This document shows positions 7,105 to 11,944 of a stretch of 11,944 nt of DNA, piece after piece (the first letter of the stretch is position 1; every line of letters starts with the position of its first letter). Both the position numbers and the translations under genes were made by a program. Below the pieces are notes generated by a model. That model searched no databases. It was not told where the DNA came from and saw only the letters and a list, made by a program, of their open reading frames with translations. The stretch is from an uncultured Alistipes sp. GTDB lineage: Bacteria; Bacteroidota; Bacteroidia; Bacteroidales; Rikenellaceae. The stretch spans positions 1-11,944 of the forward strand of contig UROX01000071.1 in the NCBI GenBank assembly GCA_900549685.1. The letters are read 5' to 3'.

Positions 7105-7387
7105 AACGTCTTTATATTTCTGCTTTCCACGTCGATCATGCACGTTGTGTACCAGCGTTTCGAAACGGCGATTTTTCTATCCGCCGTGCCGGCTAGCGAA
7201 CGCCGCATATGCGGAACGACCTGCCGTTTTCGACCGAAGCTTCGGATAGCGTCGAACAATCCCGGCATCGACAACACGGCACACGAACGATACGATCGCG
7301 TTACGTTATCAACGGTAAAAATATAAAATTATTTGATCCCTCCGAAATTCCGTGCCCCACTCTCTCGAAGAGCCTTCCCGGAAACCG
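7105..7387 (-). promoter_or_regulatory. Gap upstream of the envelope operon with three perfect palindromes
   Basis: This 283-bp gap between dapA and the DUF4919-like gene contains three perfect 12-bp palindromes: CGTTTCGAAACG (7156-7167), CCGCATATGCGG (7203-7214) and CCGAAGCTTCGG (7234-7245). The centres of the last two are 31 bp apart, close to three helical turns. An AT-rich patch at 7316-7334 carries weak minus-strand -7-like boxes (TATATTTT, 7318-7325; TACCGTTG, 7310-7317), neither with a -33 partner. No clear terminator for dapA was found, and no convincing gene or RNA gene is present. The operon promoter is probably in this gap, but I cannot place it. Confidence 0.45.
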
Positions 7388-8275
7388 TCAGCGCAGATCG
7401 CCTTCGGCGAGCAGACGTCCGATCTTCTCCCTGAGACGGTCGCCGACAGGAACGAGCGGCAGACGGAGCGTATCCCGGATCATGCCCCGGCAGGCGAGTG
7501 CGCATTTGATACCGGCGGGGTTGCCCTCTTCGAAAAGCGCATCGACGGCCTCCATCATTTGCAGATGGAGCGGAGCGGCTTCCGCAGTACGCCCTTCGAG
7601 CGCGAGATGGACCATGCGGCAGAATTTTTCAGGAAACGCATTGGCTGCGACCGAAATCACGCCGTCCGCCCCGAGTGCGACCATAGGCAGCGTAAGGTTG
7701 TCGTCGCCGGACAGTACCGAAAAGCCTTCGGGCCGGTCCCTGAGAATATAGGCGGCCTGCGAAAGGTTTCCGCTGGCCTCCTTGACTGCCACGATGTTGT
7801 CGAAATCATGCGCCAGCCGCAACACGGTGTCGGCTTTCATATTGACACCGGTCCGCCCCGGCACGTTATACAGCACGAGTCCGCAGGGCAGCGCCTCGGC
7901 AATGGCTTTGTAATGCTGGTACAGACCTTCCTGCGAAGGCTTATTATAATAAGGCGTGACGGACAGTACGGCGTCTATGCCGGACAGGTCGGTCTGCCGG
8001 ATGCACCTCACCGTCTCGGCGGTATTGTTGCCGCCCAGACCGAGCACGACGGGCAAACGGCGCGCATCGGCCGCCTTCACGCATTGCAGAACGTCTTTCT
8101 TCTCGTCGGCGGTCAGTGTCGGCGTTTCGGCCGTCGTTCCCAGAACGACGAAATAATCGGCACCTGCGGCCGATACGCTGCCCACCAGATTTTCCAATGC
8201 CGTGAAATCGACGGCTCCCGAAGCGGTAAACGGCGTGACCAACGCGACCCCGACCCCTCTCATGTTGATTTTCAT
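7388..8275 (-). CDS. dapA: 4-hydroxy-tetrahydrodipicolinate synthase
   Basis: This 295-residue TIM-barrel enzyme condenses pyruvate with aspartate semialdehyde, the first step of the diaminopimelate/lysine branch, in the cytoplasm. Catalytic landmarks are all visible: Thr47-Thr48 in LGTTAETPTL, Tyr110 in TPYYNKPSQ, Tyr136 and Arg141 in YNVPGRTG, the Schiff-base Lys165 in VAVKEASGN, and the SGDD and GADGVISVAAN segments (189-211). Length is typical. The ATG at 8275 is chosen because it starts MKINMRGVGVALVTPF, with Met5 a less likely alternative. It follows ligA by 36 bp, so readthrough is possible, but a good -7 box lies in between and may give it a separate promoter. No lysine riboswitch could fit in such a short leader. 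Confidence 0.97.
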   Translation of the reverse strand: MKINMRGVGVALVTPFTASGAVDFTALENLVGSVSAAGADYFVVLGTTAETPTLTADEKKDVLQCVKAADARRLPVVLGLGGNNTAETVRCIRQTDLSGIDAVLSVTPYYNKPSQEGLYQHYKAIAEALPCGLVLYNVPGRTGVNMKADTVLRLAHDFDNIVAVKEASGNLSQAAYILRDRPEGFSVLSGDDNLTLPMVALGADGVISVAANAFPEKFCRMVHLALEGRTAEAAPLHLQMMEAVDALFEEGNPAGIKCALACRGMIRDTLRLPLVPVGDRLREKIGRLLAEGDLR

Positions 8276-8296
8276 TGATGGATGTTAATTTTCCAG

Positions 8297-8304
8297 CAAA
8301 AGTA
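8297..8304 (-). promoter_or_regulatory. Candidate dapA -7 box
   Basis: On the minus strand the sequence reads TACTTTTG, a perfect match to the Bacteroidota -7 consensus TAnnTTTG, 21 bases upstream of the dapA ATG. A TTTG (8324-8321) lies 16 bases further upstream, shorter than the usual 19-21, so the -33 match is imperfect. That -33 region falls inside the last codons of ligA. Transcription would start about 15 bases before the dapA start codon. Confidence 0.5.
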
Positions 8305-8311
8305 ATATTTT

Positions 8312-10414
8312 TTATTCAAACAAAGAGCCTTGAACGGCGTTATTTTCGTCTGCGGCATCGTTTTTTTGCGACTTTCCGGTCGGGGCGAAGGGCTGCGCAG
8401 ACAGCGAGGAAGCCTCTGCAAGAGACGTCTCGCCGGCGATCATACGCTCGAATTCGGTCTCGTCGATGATACGGACATTCAGTTTGCGGGCTTTGGCGAG
8501 CTTCGCAGGACCGATGTTGTTTCCGGCCAGCAGAAAGTCGGTGTTGGCCGATACACTGCCTGTGAAACGACCTCCGTGCCGTTCGATAAGTTCCTTGAGT
8601 CCGTCGCGGGAATGAGCGGAAAACGTGCCGGAGATCACGAAACGGAGACCGCGGAGCGCTTCGGACGAGAGCGCCTTGTCCTCCGTCTCGAAACGGAGTC
8701 CCTTCTCCCGGAGACGGGCGATGAGCACCCGGTCGGTTTCGTCCCGGAAAAAATCGGCGATACTCACGGCAATCTTCTCGCCTACCTCCTCGGCGGCGAC
8801 CAGTTCTTCGGTCGAAGCGGCCATCAATTCGTCTATGCTGCGAAACTGAGAGGCCAGGTTGCGGGCCGTCGTCTCGCCCACGAATCGGATACCGATGGCG
8901 AACAATACGCGGGCGAACGGCACTTCCTTCGATTTTTCGATACTGCGGACGATATGGTCCGCAGACTTCTCGCCCAGCCGGGGAAGTACGGCAAGCTGCT
9001 CCCGGGTAAGATCGTACAGATCGGCCGCATCGGCAATCAACCCCGAATCATAGAGCAACTGTACGGTCTCGTCGCCCAAACCGTCGATATTCATCGCCTT
9101 GCGCGAAATGAAATGGACGATACGGCCCACGATCTGAGGCGGACAATGGCTCTGATTGGGACAGTAGCGACGGGCTTCGCCCTCGTATTTGACCAGCTCC
9201 GTACCGCATTCCGGACAACGGTCGATAAACTCGAACGGACGGCTGTCCGCCGGTCGCGACGCGAGGTCCACGCCGGTGATCTTCGGGATGATCTCGCCTC
9301 CTTTCTCGACATACACACTGTCTCCGATCCGGATGTCGAGCAGGGCGATCTGTTCGGCATTATGCAGCGAAGCCCGCTTGACGACCGTTCCGGCCAGCAG
9401 CACCGGTTCGAGATTGGCCACCGGCGTGACGGCTCCGGTCCGGCCGACCTGAAAATCCACCGACACCAGCCGCGTGAGCGCCCGCTCCGCCTTGAACTTG
9501 TAGGCCACGGCCCAGCGGGGCGCCTTGGCCGTAAACCCCAGACGGGTGCGCAGGGCGAAATCGTTCACCTTAATGACGACGCCGTCCGTGGCGAAGGGCA
9601 GCTCCTTGCGGGCCGTATCCCAGTGACGGATAAAAGCGTCGATTTCCTCCATATTGCGGCACAGAGCCACTGCGTCCGAAATCTTGAAACCCCATGTGCG
9701 GGCTGCGTTCAGGCTTTCGAGATGGGTCTCGAAAGGCAGCTCCTCCCCCACCAGGGAATAGAGCGTACAATCCAGCTCTCGACGCGCGGTCTCGGCCGAA
9801 CTTTGCAGCTTGAGCGACCCCGCCGCCGCATTGCGCGGGTTGGCAAACGGAGTCTCGCCGATGTCCTCGCGTTCCCGGTTCAGCCGTTCGAACGAACTCA
9901 GCGGCATGAAAATCTCGCCCCGTATCTCGAACTGCGGCGGATATCCCTCGCCCGAGAGCCGCAACGGTACGGTCCTAATCGTCCGGACATTGGCCGTCAC
10001 GTCGTCGCCCCGGGTCCCGTCGCCCCGGGTCACGGCTCTCGCCAGACGGCCGTTCTCGTAGGTCAGACCGATGGCCGTGCCGTCGAATTTCAGTTCGCAT
10101 ACATATTCGGTCTCCCCTACCTCCTTGCGGACCCGGGCATCGAACTCACGTATTTCGTCCATCGAATAAGTGTTCGAGAGCGACAGCATCGGGTAGCGGT
10201 GCTCGACGGTCTCGAAAGCGTTGGCCGTATCGGAACCGACCCGCTGGGTGGGCGAATTGGGGTCGGCGAATTCGGGATGGGCCTCCTCGAGCCGTTGCAG
10301 TTCCCGCATCAGTTCGTCGAATTCGTAATCGCCGATCGACGGGTCGTTCAGTACGTAATAACGATAATTATGGTTGTCGATCTCCCGTCGCAATTGTTCG
10401 ATTTTCTCTCGCAT
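8312..10414 (-). CDS. ligA: NAD+-dependent DNA ligase LigA
   Basis: A 700-residue ligase that seals nicks in replication and repair using NAD+. The order is an N-terminal Ia domain (NHNYRYYVLNDPSIGDYEFD), adenylation domain with Lys109 in the ELKFDG motif, OB fold with DFQVGRTGAVTPVA, a zinc finger of Cys400, Cys403, Cys418 and Cys424, helix-hairpin-helix repeats (about 440-570), a BRCT domain (about 588-658) and a flexible tail ending QGSLFE. The start at 10414 (MREKIEQLRREID) is preferred over the ATG at 10501, because the 29 extra residues do not look like ligase and would cover a good promoter at 10433-10464. The length is slightly above the E. coli enzyme (671), mainly from the tail. The tail carries a possible sliding-clamp motif. 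All catalytic parts look intact. Confidence 0.97.
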   Translation of the reverse strand: MREKIEQLRREIDNHNYRYYVLNDPSIGDYEFDELMRELQRLEEAHPEFADPNSPTQRVGSDTANAFETVEHRYPMLSLSNTYSMDEIREFDARVRKEVGETEYVCELKFDGTAIGLTYENGRLARAVTRGDGTRGDDVTANVRTIRTVPLRLSGEGYPPQFEIRGEIFMPLSSFERLNREREDIGETPFANPRNAAAGSLKLQSSAETARRELDCTLYSLVGEELPFETHLESLNAARTWGFKISDAVALCRNMEEIDAFIRHWDTARKELPFATDGVVIKVNDFALRTRLGFTAKAPRWAVAYKFKAERALTRLVSVDFQVGRTGAVTPVANLEPVLLAGTVVKRASLHNAEQIALLDIRIGDSVYVEKGGEIIPKITGVDLASRPADSRPFEFIDRCPECGTELVKYEGEARRYCPNQSHCPPQIVGRIVHFISRKAMNIDGLGDETVQLLYDSGLIADAADLYDLTREQLAVLPRLGEKSADHIVRSIEKSKEVPFARVLFAIGIRFVGETTARNLASQFRSIDELMAASTEELVAAEEVGEKIAVSIADFFRDETDRVLIARLREKGLRFETEDKALSSEALRGLRFVISGTFSAHSRDGLKELIERHGGRFTGSVSANTDFLLAGNNIGPAKLAKARKLNVRIIDETEFERMIAGETSLAEASSLSAQPFAPTGKSQKNDAADENNAVQGSLFE

Positions 10415-10432
10415 ATTTCTGGCTATTTGTCG

Positions 10433-10464
10433 TAAAGATATTAATTTTGTGCCGATTTTTTCAA
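10433..10464 (-). promoter_or_regulatory. ligA promoter, -33 TTG and -7 TATCTTTA
   Basis: On the minus strand TTG (10464-10462) is followed after 21 bases by TATCTTTA (10440-10433), close to the Bacteroidota consensus in both sequence and spacing. The predicted start of transcription is near 10426, giving a leader of only about 12 bases before the ATG at 10414. The box position supports the shorter LigA start, since the longer reading frame would begin upstream of the promoter. Confidence 0.6.
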
Positions 10465-10573
10465 CCCGTATCGGACCTCCGCGCCCGATAGAAAACCGCA
10501 ACGGCGCGGTTCGCGAGGCGGAAAAACCTAATAATGCGAATCGTGCGCCGAATACGTTTTTTGCCCGGGCGTT

Positions 10574-10581
10574 TAATTTTG
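10574..10581 (+). promoter_or_regulatory. Candidate -7 box for the small acidic protein gene
   Basis: TAATTTTG is a perfect TAnnTTTG match about 43 bases before the ATG at 10625, but it has no TTG at the right distance upstream. A second near match, TATACTTG (10598-10605), has TTTG 16 bases before it. Either could drive the gene. The 210-bp gap is shared with the divergent ligA promoter and holds nothing else I can identify. Confidence 0.4.
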
Positions 10582-10624
10582 ATTACCAAATTTTGCTTAT
10601 ACTTGCAGAAAATTTTTTGAAACA

Positions 10625-10945
10625 ATGACTTCTGAGAAGAAACAAAAAAAACGGGTCGTGGTCAGCTACAAGAACCTGAGTCCCGAACTACACGAAGAGG
10701 TGAAGAAAAAATATCCGTTCGGGTATACCGACAGCATGTTGCGTATCGACAAGGGACCGGGCGATTTTTTCTACGCCATCGTACTCGAAACCGAGGATAC
10801 CAGCTACCTGATTAAAGTGGATGTCAAAGTAGACGATCAGATCGAGGAAGAGGACGACAAAGACTTCTTCGGCGAAGACGAGATCAAGGACGACGAAGGA
10901 ATCATGGACAGCGAAGTCGCCGACAAATACGACGAAGACGAATAA
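10625..10945 (+). CDS. Small conserved-looking acidic protein, function unknown
   Basis: This 106-residue protein has three parts: a basic start (TSEKKQKKRVVVSYKNL), a compact middle (SPELHEEVKKKYPFGYTDSM, then IDKGPGDFFYAIVLETEDTSYLIKVDVKVDD), and a highly acidic tail from about residue 71 to the end, where roughly half the residues are Asp or Glu. It has no signal peptide or membrane helix, so it is cytoplasmic. I recall similar small proteins of unknown function in other Bacteroidales genomes, but cannot name a family. The acidic tail could mimic nucleic acid or contact a basic partner such as RNA polymerase or ribosome components; that is speculation. It is monocistronic, divergent from ligA and ends at a strong hairpin terminator. 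Confidence 0.85.
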   Translation: MTSEKKQKKRVVVSYKNLSPELHEEVKKKYPFGYTDSMLRIDKGPGDFFYAIVLETEDTSYLIKVDVKVDDQIEEEDDKDFFGEDEIKDDEGIMDSEVADKYDEDE

Positions 10946-10965
10946 CAACGAACGACAATAAAACG

Positions 10966-10996
10966 AAAGGGCGGAATCGATGATTCCGCCCTTTTT
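10966..10996 (+). terminator. Strong terminator shared by convergent genes
   Basis: AAAGGGCGGAATC (10966-10978) pairs perfectly with GATTCCGCCCTTT (10982-10994) around a GAT loop, followed by further T residues. It lies 20 bases after the stop of the acidic-protein gene. On the minus strand it lies 20 bases beyond the phosphofructokinase stop, where its T tract is shorter, so it may stop both transcripts. Confidence 0.9.
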
Positions 10997-11016
10997 GTTT
11001 CGTATCCCCGGAGGGA

Positions 11017-11898
11017 TTATTTGTTCCATTCCAGAATCTTGAAGAAATCGAAAGCCTCGGGATTGGCCACGTATTTCTTGGCGGCTTCGTAGTCGGCCGG
11101 CGTAACATAGTTGAGGATGTTGTCGATCACCATGTTGAACTTGTCGGAATTGATATCGACCAACCGGGGCGGAATCTTGCCCGTTTCGGGATCCTGAAGG
11201 TCTTTCAGGTACAGCGGGGAGATCTCTCCGGCCGGATCGGCATATACCATGCAGCCCGTCTTGCCTTCGCTGAAGAGCTTGTAGGTACCCATACCCAGCA
11301 GAGAGCAGTAAACCAGGTCATAGGCTACGGGGGTCTGGCAACGTACTTCGTAACCGATTTCCACCGGACGCGATTTGACCTTGATCTTCAGCTCGGCGAG
11401 TTTCTTTTCGAGCATTTCGTTGAAGATATGCGCTTTGGAAACCTTGCCCAGCTCGGGATGTCCGTGATCGTCGTACGAGAAGTTGATGCCCGATTTTTTG
11501 ATTTCGGCGTCGCTCAACGAGTGGAACACACCTTCGGAGATCATGGCCGCACCGTAGTCGATACCCATGATCTTACGTTTGATGATGGACGAAACCACCA
11601 GATTGACGATCTTTTCGACCGTGATTTCGGTTTTGTTGAACATCTCGGGGATCACGATCATCGGATAGTGGCATGCGGAGCCGATACCGAAGGCGAGGTG
11701 TCCGGCCGAGCGTCCCATGGCTGCCACGACGAACCAGTTGCCGCTCGTGCGGGCATCGGTATAGACCGTGCGGCCGATGATCGAACCCATGTCTTTGGCC
11801 GACTGGTAGCCGAACGTGGGCGAACCGGCGGGCAGAGGCAGGTCGTTGTCGATCGTTTTGGGGACGTGGATTTTGTCATTAAATTTTCCACGTCCGTC
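11017..11898 (-). pseudogene. Phosphofructokinase-family gene, 5' part missing at a junction
   Basis: The frame gives 293 residues of a 6-phosphofructokinase-family enzyme (fructose 6-phosphate to fructose 1,6-bisphosphate, glycolysis). Seen are IHVPKTIDNDLPLPAGSPTF with the catalytic Asp region, AAMGRSAGHLA (sugar-phosphate binding), PVEIGYEVRCQTP and a normal-looking C-terminus. The phosphate-donor loop (GGD type) and about 100-150 N-terminal residues that should precede PKTIDND are absent. The frame is closed by a TAA at 11901-11899, with no ATG before residue 37, too far in for a working enzyme. Lys in PKTIDND, where E. coli PfkA has Gly124, is seen in pyrophosphate-dependent and some ATP-dependent enzymes, so the donor cannot be decided without the missing loop. 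The gene is either truly broken or cut by a sequence misjoin near the window edge; the intact 3' part favours recent or artificial loss. Confidence 0.8.
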
Positions 11899-11944
11899 TT
11901 ACAAGCTGATAAGAAAGAAATTACGATAATTAATAAAAACGAAA
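11880..11944 (-). other. AT-rich segment encoding a lipoprotein-like signal peptide, joined out of frame
   Basis: Read on the minus strand from the window edge in the frame one base off from the phosphofructokinase, the sequence gives SFLLIIVISFLSACKTDVEN. This is a hydrophobic run, a good lipobox (LSAC) and an acidic patch just after the Cys, as in Bacteroidota surface lipoproteins. By hand count the 65 bases are about 28% G+C, far below the neighbouring genes, and use AT-rich codons (TTA, ATT, TCA). Past about 11880 the same frame becomes the Pro/Arg/Ser-rich shadow of the phosphofructokinase gene, so the lipoprotein is cut off there. Its start codon lies outside the window. Confidence 0.5.

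Noticed and set aside
7105..7143. The longer start for the DUF4919-like protein at 7143
   Set aside because: It would put 13 polar, basic residues (HDRRGKQKYKDV) in front of a clean signal peptide that starts at 7104.
7352..8278. A 308-codon open frame on the plus strand opposite dapA
   Set aside because: It is the antisense of a complete dapA with every catalytic residue in place, and its product resembles no family.
8330..10435. A 701-codon open frame on the plus strand opposite ligA
   Set aside because: It covers almost exactly the ligA gene in antisense, has low-complexity basic composition, and LigA on the other strand has all expected domains.
1..11944. CRISPR array, tRNA or rRNA genes, insertion sequences
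   Set aside because: I saw no regularly spaced direct repeats, no cloverleaf-like genes, no rRNA segments and no transposase or integrase frame on either strand.

Overview
The window looks like a chromosomal segment from a Bacteroidota gut-type bacterium, most likely a Bacteroidales member with fairly high GC such as Alistipes/Rikenellaceae. The grounds are protein families that are mainly Bacteroidota (a DUF4251 protein, a probable DUF4919 protein, a C11 peptidase lipoprotein), starts without a clear Shine-Dalgarno, and several promoter-like -7 boxes close to TAnnTTTG. The genus is an inference from style; no marker gene here proves it.

Left part, plus strand (1-3062): the 3' tail of an unidentified gene with a probable terminator, a secreted DUF4251 protein, and an exported GH127-type beta-L-arabinofuranosidase that ends at a very strong, nearly symmetric terminator. 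Middle, minus strand (3140-10414): reading in the direction of transcription, ligA (NAD+-dependent DNA ligase), dapA (lysine/diaminopimelate synthesis), a 283-bp gap with three perfect 12-bp palindromes, then a tight cluster of DUF4919-like protein, LemA, TPM-domain protein and C11 (clostripain-like) lipoprotein, then a hairpin-rich gap and a small 66-residue gene. The four-gene cluster has gaps of 11, 5 and 45 bp, and all four products carry export or membrane signals, so it reads as one cell-envelope operon of unknown purpose.

Right part: a small acidic Bacteroidota-type protein is transcribed divergently from ligA and ends at a hairpin terminator shared with a convergent phosphofructokinase-family gene. 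That last gene is incomplete. Its frame closes at 11899-11901 with no start codon, and the final ~65 bases are AT-rich and encode, in another frame, what looks like a lipoprotein signal peptide. This is either a gene-breaking rearrangement or an assembly misjoin at the sequence edge.

Most of the window is ordinary housekeeping and envelope genes. I do not see a clearly new defence, mobile or biosynthetic system. The points most worth a second look are the broken phosphofructokinase junction, the palindrome trio ahead of the envelope operon, the clamp-binding-like tail of LigA, and the envelope operon itself.
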